A stretch of 54,059 nucleotides of DNA. Source: an uncultured Myxococcales bacterium. GTDB lineage: Bacteria > Myxococcota_A > Bradymonadia > UBA7976 > VGTA01. The notes beneath the pieces were generated by a model. It ran no database searches, was not told the origin of the DNA, and worked only from the letters and a program-made list of their open reading frames with translations. The stretch spans positions 1-54,059 of the forward strand of contig CAKZRU010000058.1 of the NCBI GenBank assembly GCA_937146725.1, read 5' to 3'. Both the position numbers and the translations under genes were made by a program. Below, piece by piece: positions 8,326-17,269 of this stretch (position 1 is its first letter; every line of letters starts with the position of its first letter).

Positions 8326-9032
8326 CAATATTTTATCATAAGATGATCTGTCGTTTGATCATACTGGGTTTGCTACTTTGCTGTGCCTGTGATGATCAAA
8401 ACTCACCAAGTCCAAGTTCACTAGCCACTGACCAAGGCATTGAGCAAAGCGACATGTTTGTTCATTCTGCCTTGGATATGTCAACCAATATAGCTGTTGA
8501 GCCGACCAGTGCAAGACAGCTCCGGCGAGTCAGTGTTGAGCAACTTTTACGAATGCTTCCTCAAGTCACCGGTGGCATTCGATGGATTGAAGACTTTGGT
8601 CAAGGACCGGTTGATATACTTGAATTACTTGCGCCTAGTTTAGGTGCTCCCGATTATCGAGGGGTGACGCATGAGCTCTTAGAGCCTAACCTATTGATGA
8701 GCAAGTTCCTAAGTGATGGAGCCCAACGTGTATGCCACACTTGGGTTCAGCAAGATCGGAGTGCTTTGGGGGCAGAGCGCACTTTGGTTAAGCCTTATCA
8801 AGAGGGATTGGCGTGGGATGATCGCTCAACTGCACAAGTACGCTATAACCTAAAACGCTTATTGCTTAGATTTTTTGCGTTCACAGTAACTCAAGATGAC
8901 CACCCTCGCCTACAGGCGCTTGAAGAATTGTTTAATACAGTTGTAGCTACTAGCCCGACTGACCCAAGTGGTGATGCTTGGTTTGCTGTGTGCCTAGCAT
9001 TAATGACAGACCCAGAGTTTACCCTGTATTAA
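8322..9032 (+). CDS. Small lipoprotein of the DUF1549/DUF1501 operon
   Basis: This 236-residue lipoprotein has a leader ending in LCCAC. I do not recognise a named domain. After a Ser/Asp-rich linker, the sequence ARQLRRVSVEQLLRMLPQVT resembles the helical start of DUF1587/DUF1595-type modules that are usually part of one large polypeptide with DUF1588/DUF1585. It overlaps the previous gene by 4 bp and is followed after 20 bp by the DUF1501 gene, so it is probably a subunit of the same envelope complex. Confidence 0.6.
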   Translation: MTIFYHKMICRLIILGLLLCCACDDQNSPSPSSLATDQGIEQSDMFVHSALDMSTNIAVEPTSARQLRRVSVEQLLRMLPQVTGGIRWIEDFGQGPVDILELLAPSLGAPDYRGVTHELLEPNLLMSKFLSDGAQRVCHTWVQQDRSALGAERTLVKPYQEGLAWDDRSTAQVRYNLKRLLLRFFAFTVTQDDHPRLQALEELFNTVVATSPTDPSGDAWFAVCLALMTDPEFTLY

Positions 9033-9052
9033 GCGGTTAAAAAGGGAGATGT

Positions 9053-10525
9053 ATGATGAAAGAAAAGACGATGAGAAAAGATCAGCAATCTAAAGATCCA
9101 AAGTCTATGCATCACTTATCACGACGATCCTTTTATAAGGGGCTTGGCTTAGGACTTGGTGGAGTCTTAGGCTGGGGAGGTGTATCATTGAGTGGAGACT
9201 CTTTAGCTACTATTGAGCAAGGTTTAGCGCAGGAGAGTCAAAGCAATGGTGGCCGCTACTTTATGCATTTATGCTTGGAGGGAGGTTGGGATTTATTACT
9301 TGGTTTAGATCCAAGAAACCCACTAGATTATCCCGACCAAGATGCTTCAGCAACCGGCATTGAAACCGGATATACACGTTTGCCTATACAATTTAGTAGA
9401 GAGCCCATTCGGGGAGATCATTTTGAACTAGGACCCTGTGCGGAACCTTTGCATGCATGGAGTGAGCAAATCGCTTTGGTACGTGGCCTAGATATGGCCA
9501 CTTTGACGCATGAGGTGGGACGCCGGCATCTAAATACGGCCGTTGCTCCATCAGGACTCAGTGCAAGAGGGTCATCGGTCAGCACACGAATTGCTGCCTT
9601 AACAGAAGTGGATGGGGGCCAGCAGGTGATTCCTCATTTGGCACATTTAGTGGAGAGTTATAATCAAGATCAGATGAGTTCAGCCACCGCTTTACAGGTG
9701 AGTTCTGTAGATCACTTACAATATCTATTGCAAGAAACACTGGGGATTCCTTCGTATATGCCGGTGCATATTCGGGGCGCTCTCAATCGTTATTGGGAAA
9801 AACAGCAAAATGAATATGAGCGGCATTGGCAAAGCCAACAAGTAAACACTGAAAGCAAGCGCTTACTTGATCGTGCGCTTAAAACTCGTGTTCAAGCTCG
9901 CCGTTTAGTGACTCGCTCACTCCATGAGAGCTTTCAATTTAATGCAGATCATCAAGCCAGTTTAAGAGCGCATTATGGGATTGCACCTAATCAACTTGAT
10001 ACCCCTTTTGGGCGAGCGGCCTTAGCGGCACAAGCTTTAAAAACGGGCCTAAGCCGTAGCGTTCATTTAAATCTTGTGAACAACTTAGATACCCACGATC
10101 AGCAGTGGGCTCAAGATCATAGTACAAGCCTATATAATGGTTTTTTGGCCTTATCCAAGCTTTTGGAAGACCTAGCAAACTCGCCAGACCCTTTGGGTGG
10201 AGGTAGCTTATTAGACCAAACCACCATTGTGGTTAGTTCAGAGTTTTCTCGTACACCAAGGCTTAATGTGCGAGGTGGTCGAGATCATCATTTATGTAAC
10301 GCCGCCCTGTTGATTGGACGAGGCATACAAGGAGGACAAGTGCTTGGCGCAAGTACCAACGAGTTCATGAGCCCTTTGCGTATTAATTATGCAACCGGAC
10401 AGGTGGACCCAAATGGACGTTCTATCAGGCCGGAAGACCTCATGCGAACAGCAATTCATGCCATGGGATTAACAGTGAGCGACACTGCGATTCGTGGAGA
10501 AGTGATCAGCTCGGCTTTAGCATAA
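9053..10525 (+). CDS. DUF1501 family protein with Tat signal
   Basis: This is a 490-residue protein preceded by AAGGGA at 5 nt. The N-terminus carries SRRSFYKGLGLGLGG, a twin-arginine signal (S-R-R-x-F-x-K), so it is likely exported folded. The body shows DUF1501 hallmarks: YFMHLCLEGGWD, VVSSEFSRTP, GGRDHHLCNAALLIGRGI and GGQVLG. DUF1501 belongs to the alkaline phosphatase/sulfatase superfamily fold but lacks a demonstrated activity. It closes the three-gene operon begun at 6631. Tat export suggests a cofactor or metal inserted in the cytoplasm (inference). Confidence 0.85.
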   Translation: MMKEKTMRKDQQSKDPKSMHHLSRRSFYKGLGLGLGGVLGWGGVSLSGDSLATIEQGLAQESQSNGGRYFMHLCLEGGWDLLLGLDPRNPLDYPDQDASATGIETGYTRLPIQFSREPIRGDHFELGPCAEPLHAWSEQIALVRGLDMATLTHEVGRRHLNTAVAPSGLSARGSSVSTRIAALTEVDGGQQVIPHLAHLVESYNQDQMSSATALQVSSVDHLQYLLQETLGIPSYMPVHIRGALNRYWEKQQNEYERHWQSQQVNTESKRLLDRALKTRVQARRLVTRSLHESFQFNADHQASLRAHYGIAPNQLDTPFGRAALAAQALKTGLSRSVHLNLVNNLDTHDQQWAQDHSTSLYNGFLALSKLLEDLANSPDPLGGGSLLDQTTIVVSSEFSRTPRLNVRGGRDHHLCNAALLIGRGIQGGQVLGASTNEFMSPLRINYATGQVDPNGRSIRPEDLMRTAIHAMGLTVSDTAIRGEVISSALA

Positions 10526-10583
10526 TATAATCCATACAAACGGTTGATGAGTAAAAACTAGAAGTAACTCAAAGGGGAAATCG

Positions 10584-11537
10584 ATGATTCTTAAAGAAAA
10601 ATATTGTTTTTTTATGTGTCTACTTAGCTTGGCTTTATTAGCATGTGATGATAGCACTGAACAAGCCGGCACTGAGCAAGCCGGTACTGAGCAAGCCGGT
10701 ACTGAGCAAGCCGGCACTGAGCAAGCCGGCACTGAGCAAGCCGGTACTGAGCAAGCCGGTACTGAGCAAGCCGGCACTGAGCAAGCCGGTACTGAGGTCA
10801 ATGAATGTGAACTCAGCTGTACAGCCTTATTAGACTGTTTAAATACGACTGAGGAAGAATCATGCCAAGCCACACCGGTGGAGCTCGTGCAACTGTCAAC
10901 CGTATGTCAAGAACGCTGTAACAGTTTTGAACCCTTTAGTAGCATTGCTTTGGGGATTGATACCTGTGAAGATTGGTTTGTTTTTGCTGAGCAACAACTT
11001 GGTGATGATTGGCTGAATCGTTGTGGAACTACAACACCGGTTTCACAGATTGACTGTGCACCCTTTGGGACTCGGGTGGCGAGTTGCTTGGTTGATGCAT
11101 GTATGCCACTTGATCCATACACAAGGGGCGTTTCTAACTTAATGATGACTTTATGCCAAGAGCAGGCGAGCATGAATGCTGAAAGTGCGACTTTTTTGGC
11201 TTCGGTTAATGAAACAATGCCTTGTGATCACCCCATTTTAGAAGCATACACAAATTATTTCTTACAAGAAGACCCCATGAACCCAGAAGCGGGAGCTTGG
11301 CGTAATGTGTGTGAAGGAGACTTGCAAAACTCTGCCGAAACCTGTGATACGGCTTGTCGTCATTTAGGTCCTTGTATTCCACCGGGTAGTGATGGTGAAG
11401 CCCTAGCTGACTATGATACTTGTACCTTTTATTGCGCGGTTTCTCCGGACATTCCTAGCGAGCTTTGGGCCTGTATTGAAGAATCGGCTGTGTGTACTTC
11501 GGTAGGCGGTTGTTTTGCGATGATGGGTGAAGAATAA
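10584..11537 (+). CDS. Cys-rich lipoprotein with nine AGTEQ-type repeats
   Basis: This 317-residue protein has AGGGGAA upstream of the ATG and a lipobox LLAC. Immediately after CDDSTEQ come eight AGTEQ units and one AGTEV. The mature part contains about twenty cysteines in spaced pairs (CELSCTALLDCL, CQERCNSF, CDTACRHLGPC, CTFYCAV), which suggests a disulfide-stabilised helical fold repeated two or three times. The layout resembles other uncharacterised myxobacterial Cys-rich lipoproteins. No catalytic motif is seen. It stands alone, with a convergent neighbour downstream. Confidence 0.7.
   Translation: MILKEKYCFFMCLLSLALLACDDSTEQAGTEQAGTEQAGTEQAGTEQAGTEQAGTEQAGTEQAGTEQAGTEVNECELSCTALLDCLNTTEEESCQATPVELVQLSTVCQERCNSFEPFSSIALGIDTCEDWFVFAEQQLGDDWLNRCGTTTPVSQIDCAPFGTRVASCLVDACMPLDPYTRGVSNLMMTLCQEQASMNAESATFLASVNETMPCDHPILEAYTNYFLQEDPMNPEAGAWRNVCEGDLQNSAETCDTACRHLGPCIPPGSDGEALADYDTCTFYCAVSPDIPSELWACIEESAVCTSVGGCFAMMGEE
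10656..10794 (+). repeat. 15-bp tandem array encoding AGTEQ
   Basis: About nine units of GAGCAAGCCGGTACT (with GGC/GGT variation at the glycine codon) run in frame, directly after the lipobox. The alternation of GGC and GGT copies suggests multi-unit duplication steps. Confidence 0.95.
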
Positions 11538-11562
11538 GTTTTCAAGCTGTGTTGAACAGGGC

Positions 11563-12663
11563 TTATGGGCATTCCAAGCTTCTAATGCGATCGATCTCAC
11601 TTACTAATTCAGCCGTTAAGCGACCTTGGATTGCTTCATCATTAATGCCCAGCTGAGGAAATCCTTCGGTGAGTTCTAGATAAAGCCAAGCACGTCCCCA
11701 CAGAGTTAAAAGAAGCTCACGCCAACAGGGGTCAGTACTGATAAACTCATAGGCTTCAGGATAATCCTCACGAGCCATTTTGAGATAGCGAGTGATATAC
11801 CAAAGAAAGGTTAAAATGCCGTCACGCTCACTAACTGACCCCGAATAATAGTCATTAAAGGCATATCCTACTGCAATAGAGTTAATATATTGTGCGGTTT
11901 CTTCGAGTACCGAGTTATATCCTTGATCCCCGCCTTCAAAATTAGCATTATTGGGGTCTCCATCAAGATAAACAGAACGGTAAAAGTCACAGTTAGGACC
12001 TTGGCGACAAGCTTCAAGCGCATAGGCATCAAGATTGATGAGACTGCGAGCGAAGGTTCGACCATCTCCACGACCCACAGCATCACCACCTTGGCAGGTA
12101 AAAGAAATCCCCTCGCTGATCAGATAAACGTTGTTTCGGAACATACCGGCATCAATATCGGCAAAATGTCCACACTCATGAACAATTGTGGTCATTTGTC
12201 TAATGACAGCTTCTGGACTTGAACGATCTCTGAGAAACAGATCAAGACAGTCTCCAATTTGTCCCATTCGACCTATGTTGACTAAGTATTCAGCAAAGGG
12301 ATAACGACGCGCAAGCACTTGGAAAATAAACTCAGGCGCAGTTTCAGCAGTGTAGCTTTCAAACAAGTCGCTTAAATCAACATTAGGGTTAGGAAGCATT
12401 TCACTATATTGGCCATCGGTACATTCTAGGCTTACCCATTCACTAGGTGGTAAGGCTTCAGCACCGGCCATTTCAGCACCGGCCATTTCAGCACCGGCCA
12501 TTTCAGCACCGGCCATTTCAGCACCGGCCATTTCAGCGCCTGCAACCACAAGCACTTCTTCATTATCGCCAGACGAACGAGCGCGATCATCACAGGCAAA
12601 TAAGCTTAGGCTTAATAAAGAAATGCTGAGGAAGGACTTAGATAAAAGATAATAATACTGCAT
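11563..12663 (-). CDS. Putative HExxH metallopeptidase lipoprotein with AGAEM repeats
   Basis: This 366-residue protein has AAAGGA upstream and a lipobox LFAC (Cys24). Residues 41-70 are five AGAEM units and one AGAEA. The mature domain contains TTIVHECGHFADIDAG, an HExxH zinc motif at H162-H166, preceded by a long helical stretch as in gluzincin-type peptidases. Downstream, SVLEETAQYINSIA could supply the third zinc ligand (an ExxxxY/E-type helix), but this is a guess. The cysteines at about 81, 139, 165 and later are spaced for disulfides. Convergent with the AGTEQ lipoprotein and divergent from the DUF962 gene. Confidence 0.65.
   Translation of the reverse strand: MQYYYLLSKSFLSISLLSLSLFACDDRARSSGDNEEVLVVAGAEMAGAEMAGAEMAGAEMAGAEMAGAEALPPSEWVSLECTDGQYSEMLPNPNVDLSDLFESYTAETAPEFIFQVLARRYPFAEYLVNIGRMGQIGDCLDLFLRDRSSPEAVIRQMTTIVHECGHFADIDAGMFRNNVYLISEGISFTCQGGDAVGRGDGRTFARSLINLDAYALEACRQGPNCDFYRSVYLDGDPNNANFEGGDQGYNSVLEETAQYINSIAVGYAFNDYYSGSVSERDGILTFLWYITRYLKMAREDYPEAYEFISTDPCWRELLLTLWGRAWLYLELTEGFPQLGINDEAIQGRLTAELVSEIDRIRSLECP
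12456..12543 (-). repeat. 15-bp tandem array encoding AGAEM
   Basis: Six units of a 15-bp repeat (GCACCGGCCATTTCA as read on the plus strand) are nearly identical; the unit farthest from the core domain has one change. In frame, after the lipobox. Confidence 0.95.
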
Positions 12664-12783
12664 GATGATCCTTTGATTAATCGTGTTATTTGGCTTTATA
12701 TGCTAGAGTACTTAGTGAAAAAGTGTAAGCTCTTTGGCCTAAATCATAAGTCAGATAGATCTCAAATTGAAGTGGAGTTGAAT

Positions 12784-13257
12784 ATGCAAGATCCAAGCAA
12801 AGAACGCTTTAGCAGTTTTAGTGAGTTTTGGCCTTATTATCTATCGGAGCATAGTGTCGCTTCTTGTCGTCATGTTCACTTTATTGGCACCAATGGCTTT
12901 ATGGCCTATTTAGTTTATTTATCAACTCAAAACATCAATGTGCTCTTTGCTTTTCTTATGGCGTTAGTCATAGGCAAACTCGCTTTTACTAGTGAAGCAA
13001 AGCGTAATGCTAGCTGGGCCTTACTTTTGATGATTGGCCTGATGACCTGGGTGGAAACAAGCTTTATTTATGGTGTGCTTTTTGCCTATTTCTTTGCTTG
13101 GGTGGGTCACTTTTTAATCGAGCATAATCGACCAGCAACCTTTCAATATACGCTTTGGTCATTAGCAGGTGATTTTAAGATGTGTGGAGAAATGTGGCGA
13201 GGACGTTTGTGGCGTCAAGGGGATGTGCTTAAACCGCAAGAAGTAAGGGAAGTTTAG
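12784..13257 (+). CDS. DUF962/Mpo1-like integral membrane protein
   Basis: The chosen start (ATG 12784) has TGGAG 8-9 nt upstream and gives 157 residues. An upstream in-frame ATG at 12673 would add 37 residues not expected in the family. The sequence EFWPYYLSEHSVASCRHVHFIGTNG matches the DUF962 signature (Y..eH....r..H..Gt), and the C-terminal FAWVGHFLIEHNRPATFQYTLWSLAGDFKM matches its second conserved histidine block. Four hydrophobic segments are visible. Yeast Mpo1 of this family is an iron-dependent dioxygenase in alpha-oxidation of 2-hydroxy fatty acids; the bacterial function is less certain. The next gene starts right at the stop codon. Confidence 0.8.
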   Translation: MQDPSKERFSSFSEFWPYYLSEHSVASCRHVHFIGTNGFMAYLVYLSTQNINVLFAFLMALVIGKLAFTSEAKRNASWALLLMIGLMTWVETSFIYGVLFAYFFAWVGHFLIEHNRPATFQYTLWSLAGDFKMCGEMWRGRLWRQGDVLKPQEVREV

Positions 13258-13259
13258 TG

Positions 13260-15425
13260 ATGGATTTAGTAAAAATGACTCACTCATGGTTAAGAGCTCT
13301 ATATTTACTTGGCCTCTTTATTTTTACCTCATGTAATGTTCCGCCACCAAGTTTTGTTGAACTTTCGGCCCCCCGAGGAAGTGTTGATGCTTTGGGCCCT
13401 TATGCTTTTAGCGCCAAGGTGAATGGGGCTGTAGATGAAGTACAGGTTTTTTGGATTGCCGTTACGCCCGATAGTGAAAACCAAAGACCGACTCAAAGTG
13501 ACTTTGGCTCAGCAAACCGCTTAACGCTTAATTTGAATAATGGATTGTGGCAGGGAGAGCTTGCCGGTGGTTTGCGTGTCGCCCAGTATTATTATTTTTT
13601 TGAAGCAGTTGGACCGGGTGGACGCAGCCAAGAACCAAGAGGAGGCATCGACCGCTTTGAAGTCAATGCGCTCAACGAAAGCTGTGTGGTAGATAGTGAT
13701 TGCCTTAATGATGAAATCTGCCATCGCCAAGAGCTATATTGCTTATTACCGCCTAATCCTTGCCGTGAAGATGCACATTGTCCGCGTGATCGAGTTTGTA
13801 ATTTAGAGAATGGTCAGTGTCGTTTTAGCGATACGATTTGCGAGCTTGATACAGATTGCGCCGAAGGTCAGAGTTGTGAAAGCGGAGTATGTCAAGATAT
13901 CATCGAGCCTCCTCCACCACCTCCTCCCGAATGTGACCCGACTTGTCTTGAAAATGAAGTTTGCGTGGATGGGATATGCGCATCTGAAGTAAGTCGCTGT
14001 ACAGCAGATGGTCAATGTTCGGAGGGGGAAGCCTGTGATCTTAGCACAGGCCTATGCCAAGTGGGAAACCGTGGTACTTTTTGTGCGCCTTGTGATGCAA
14101 GTCAAATTGAAGCATCGGGTGCTGACTTTGGTGGCTGTGGCGTTGGTTTTGGCTGTTCAGCATTCACAGCTGGTTGCCGCCCAACTTGTAATAGTAGAGG
14201 TTTAGGAGAAGCTGAATGTGACGAGGGCAGCCAATGCCAGGAAGGTCTCTGCATTAATGCCAATAACCAAGAATTGCTAGGTATGTGTGGTGCCACACAG
14301 TGTACAAGTCATGCCGAGTGTGCAAGTGGTCGCTGCGATCGTGGACGCTGTACTGAAGTTCAATTTTGTGATGAAGATAATGATTGCCTTGATGCAGCCT
14401 GTGCTGCAGGAGTCTGCCGAGTTCTCAACAATTGTGATGTCTTAAGCTGTGATCAAGATCAACTTTGCTTGGGTGGACAATGTCAGCAGATTGACCGAAG
14501 TCGCCAGTGTGAACCTTGTCAAGGTGATGCCGATTGTAGTGCTTTGTCTCATTGCTTAGCTGATGAGAGTGGCCAAGGATATTGCTATACCATGTGTGAG
14601 CGGGATCAAAACTGTGCTGAAGGTGAGTTATGCTATTTGCAAGGTCAGGCTGTCGGCTATTGTGCTACAGAAGGCAGCTTGAGCTGTGAAAGTGAGCCCG
14701 AAAGTTGCGCTACAGATAATTTTGAGCCCAATGATGCACTGAATGATGCGAGTGAGATATTGATTATACCCTTTGTTCCTCTTAGGGTTGAGGGGATTCT
14801 TTGTCCTTTAGATGACGATTTTTACAAGTTTCAGGCAAATTCAAGCACTAATTATACGGTTCAGATCTTTACTCAAACGCCTTCAGAGTTTTATCTTTAC
14901 AATGAAGCAGGCGAAGAAATTGCGTACTATCCCAACTTCTTTCCTATCGCTGAAGGCACGAGTTTGGAGCTAAGCGGAACCCATTATCTTAAGATACAGG
15001 GGATTTCAAATGGAAGTACAGGAGCTTATCAAATCGACATCAATGTTGAGGATCCCATCATTAGTTGTGACGATGATGATAATCTTGAAGAAAATGACAG
15101 TATTCAGCAAAGTTATCCGATCGGTTCAGGCGCAGAGTTAACTTTGGCACTTTGCCCAGCGGATGCGGATTGGTTTATGGTTAGAGGTCGAGCTGGTGAG
15201 CTATGGTCAATTAGCCTATTTTTAAGACCCTTTGACGGTGAAGTACAACTCAGTGTTGGTCGCCAACAAGACTATGAAGCGGGCACTGCCTTATCTTGGT
15301 TTTATGAATCCGATGGGCAACAAACTGCTGAGTTTACCATGCAAAATACAGAACCTTATTATCTGTCTTTAGTTTGCAATAATTGCACTGAGAGTATTCG
15401 TTATTTACTTGGCTTAAGTCGGTAA
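13260..15425 (+). CDS. Large Cys-rich lipoprotein with Ig-like and two PPC domains
   Basis: The start is either GTG 13257 or ATG 13260; the ATG is better placed behind AAGGGAAG. The lipobox is FTSC. The order of parts is: an Ig-like/fibronectin-like domain (about 30-135), a long region with many C-x(5-6)-C-x(3-4)-D-C modules like 'CxxDxDC..GxxC..G.C' (about 140-490), a proline stretch near residue 220, then two bacterial pre-peptidase C-terminal domains, each opening with an acidic 'DNFEPNDALNDA' or 'DDNLEENDSIQQ' motif and 'CPLDDDFYKF' or 'CPADADWFMV'. This architecture is common in myxobacterial and bradymonad surface proteins. A role in adhesion or substrate binding is likely; no enzyme motif is seen. 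Confidence 0.75.
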   Translation: MDLVKMTHSWLRALYLLGLFIFTSCNVPPPSFVELSAPRGSVDALGPYAFSAKVNGAVDEVQVFWIAVTPDSENQRPTQSDFGSANRLTLNLNNGLWQGELAGGLRVAQYYYFFEAVGPGGRSQEPRGGIDRFEVNALNESCVVDSDCLNDEICHRQELYCLLPPNPCREDAHCPRDRVCNLENGQCRFSDTICELDTDCAEGQSCESGVCQDIIEPPPPPPPECDPTCLENEVCVDGICASEVSRCTADGQCSEGEACDLSTGLCQVGNRGTFCAPCDASQIEASGADFGGCGVGFGCSAFTAGCRPTCNSRGLGEAECDEGSQCQEGLCINANNQELLGMCGATQCTSHAECASGRCDRGRCTEVQFCDEDNDCLDAACAAGVCRVLNNCDVLSCDQDQLCLGGQCQQIDRSRQCEPCQGDADCSALSHCLADESGQGYCYTMCERDQNCAEGELCYLQGQAVGYCATEGSLSCESEPESCATDNFEPNDALNDASEILIIPFVPLRVEGILCPLDDDFYKFQANSSTNYTVQIFTQTPSEFYLYNEAGEEIAYYPNFFPIAEGTSLELSGTHYLKIQGISNGSTGAYQIDINVEDPIISCDDDDNLEENDSIQQSYPIGSGAELTLALCPADADWFMVRGRAGELWSISLFLRPFDGEVQLSVGRQQDYEAGTALSWFYESDGQQTAEFTMQNTEPYYLSLVCNNCTESIRYLLGLSR

Positions 15426-15489
15426 AGATTCAGTGGGTAAGAGGTAAGTGTTTAATGAAATTGGTTTTTTATGATTGCAACAGTGCTGT

Positions 15490-17001
15490 TTACCAAGTGT
15501 CAACATCATTCTGCTCAAAGAGATAAGCATTGGCCAACAGTGATCTCGCTTCAAGTAGTTGCATACGATAAGAAGTAGCATCTGAATGATCGGGCATGGT
15601 TGGTGCGGTCCCTAAAAGAGTATGGAGTTGACTAAACTGATCAGAAGATAATGGGCTTCTTGGATTAAACTGAAAAGACAGCGCAAAGCCTTTCATTTCT
15701 GACCAATGCTTGGCATATGTGGCAAAATCATATTCAGCCCCGCTGTCTAAGTCGTTCAGACAAGCATTGATATAATGTACAACAGTTGCAGAGATTGCTT
15801 TTTCCCAAGCAAGGACTGCTGTGTCACGATAGATCTTAAGCTGAGTAAGTTCCTCTGTACTAAGCGCAGTGTTGGTAGAAGCTAAAAGTAAACGCCCCCG
15901 ATAAAAAGCAGCAAATGCCTTTTGGCTTAGGTCTGTGCTGTGTCCTCTATCTCGCTTAGAGGCATTGAGCGAATGGCCCCAATTATATTCACTCAGTAGG
16001 TCAATTTGATCATCATTGTTTAGGTCATTTGCACCTTGGAAGTCTTCTCGACCTCCAGCTTGCGCAACTTCATCATCGCTGTAGGCTAAATAGTTACGAG
16101 CCGCACCAAAATAGCCAAAAGCTTCATCCCAACTGTGTTCTAATTCAGTATAACTTTTACCTTCGACTAATGCTGTATGATCAGAGAGTATACCCTTGCC
16201 ATCTTCACTGTCATCAAGGTAATCATCCACCCCCTGCGAAAAGGCGACCGCGCCTAGCAAAAACTTTTGAGTGAGTTGAGTGTAGTCTAAGCCCGTGGAG
16301 CTTAAGTCAGGACGTTGGATAAGCTCTCCTTTGGGTGTCATCAGCATTTCTCCATTACTGATGCTAATCGCTTGTTCTTCAACCTGTGTAAACCAATCAC
16401 GGATGAGGGCTTCAGGGCTAAGTGTATCTTGACCCCAACCAATAAACTCATTGGCCCAATCTTTATGCTGTCCGACAGGGTCTTGACCTGCGAGTTTAGC
16501 GAGTAAGTTTTTACCAGAGGATAGATCGGCAATATTGGCCTGCTTTAAGGGCAAAAAACTAGAGACTGTTATCGACTCATCTCCACAAACATCGTCAATA
16601 CAATCAAAGAAGATGCTAAAGATTGAGGTCAATTCACCTTCCTCAAAAACGCCTTGCTGAGCAATTCCGCTTTCTAAGCTATTCATATATGACTTTAAGC
16701 CTTCAATGAGAGCATGCCGTGCGATTTGACCAGAAATAGAGACGCTTGAATCCTCTCCATCACGACTTGAGAACTCATAAACTTCAGTGCCATTGAGTTC
16801 GGTCATATTCATGTTTGATAAGTCCGTCATGCTTGAGGACTCTGAACTTGAATCATCACAGCCGGACAATAAGCTAAAGGCCAAGCATAGTGTTAAGCAT
16901 AATGTTAAGCAGAGTTTGAATATGGGAAATGGCGTAGTAAGTCTATCAGTTCGTTGACTTGAATGATTTGGATGACTTGAATAACAATTAGTTAAGTTCA
17001 T
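15490..17001 (-). CDS. DUF4856 family lipoprotein, probably iron-regulated
   Basis: This 503-residue protein has a lipobox LLSGC after a leader with an LCLT tandem duplication. The mature start EVYEFSSRDGEDSSVSISGQ matches the DUF4856 pattern 'Y.FsrdG.stVsysGQ.aR'. DUF4856 proteins are often encoded beside imelysin-like (iron-regulated) and TonB-dependent receptor genes, and are thought to act in iron uptake. The perfect Fur box at 17094-17108 directly upstream supports this. The body is helical, with HKDWANEFIGWGQD and WDEAFGYFGAARNYL conserved-looking blocks, similar to imelysin helical repeats. Confidence 0.8.
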   Translation of the reverse strand: MNLTNCYSSHPNHSSQRTDRLTTPFPIFKLCLTLCLTLCLAFSLLSGCDDSSSESSSMTDLSNMNMTELNGTEVYEFSSRDGEDSSVSISGQIARHALIEGLKSYMNSLESGIAQQGVFEEGELTSIFSIFFDCIDDVCGDESITVSSFLPLKQANIADLSSGKNLLAKLAGQDPVGQHKDWANEFIGWGQDTLSPEALIRDWFTQVEEQAISISNGEMLMTPKGELIQRPDLSSTGLDYTQLTQKFLLGAVAFSQGVDDYLDDSEDGKGILSDHTALVEGKSYTELEHSWDEAFGYFGAARNYLAYSDDEVAQAGGREDFQGANDLNNDDQIDLLSEYNWGHSLNASKRDRGHSTDLSQKAFAAFYRGRLLLASTNTALSTEELTQLKIYRDTAVLAWEKAISATVVHYINACLNDLDSGAEYDFATYAKHWSEMKGFALSFQFNPRSPLSSDQFSQLHTLLGTAPTMPDHSDATSYRMQLLEARSLLANAYLFEQNDVDTW

Positions 17002-17080
17002 TGTGGAACCTACTTTCTATGTTAAATGCGCATGAAAACTTAGTGGGATATGGTAAAGTCACGGAGATGACTATTAAGCA

Positions 17081-17109
17081 TTTATGTTATTAATGATAAT
17101 GATTATCAA
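17081..17109 (-). promoter_or_regulatory. Candidate sigma-70 promoter of the DUF4856 gene, overlapped by a Fur box
   Basis: Read on the minus strand, TTGATA (17109-17104) is followed after 17 nt by CATAAA (17086-17081). The -35 element lies within the Fur box, so Fur binding would block RNA polymerase. The transcript would have a leader of about 75 nt. Confidence 0.5.
17094..17108. promoter_or_regulatory. Fur box (perfect 7-1-7 inverted repeat)
   Basis: TGATAATGATTATCA is an exact 7-1-7 palindrome, identical to the core of the classical Fur operator. It lies 93 bp upstream of the DUF4856 start and about 160 bp upstream of the divergent operon at 17270, so it could control either or both. Confidence 0.8.
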
Positions 17110-17269
17110 TATCAAGTAATTTTTACAACAAACTCATTATTTGAAAGTAAGAAACAAGAGAAAAGAATGACTTGGTGATTCTTTTTAGTACAAAGCTTCT
17201 CTTTTCATTTTACAAAGAGTGAGTAACATAAATCATTCGTTTTTCAATCTAGGGGATAGGGTAGTAAAT

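Noticed and set aside
10656..10794. Phase-variable switch by repeat slippage
   Set aside because: All arrays have periods of 15 or 18 bp, so copy-number changes cannot shift the frame; only linker length would vary.
10517..10873. Antisense frame with CSVPA repeats
   Set aside because: It is the mirror of the 15-bp AGTEQ array; a 15-bp in-frame repeat opens other frames too.
15479..15490. AACAG/CTGTT hairpin after the DUF4856 gene
   Set aside because: A five-pair stem with a two-base loop and no T-run is not convincing.
17219..17269. GTG at 17219 as start of the HExxH protein
   Set aside because: No Shine-Dalgarno precedes it, while ATG 17270 has a purine-rich GGGATAGG; the GTG remains possible but less likely.
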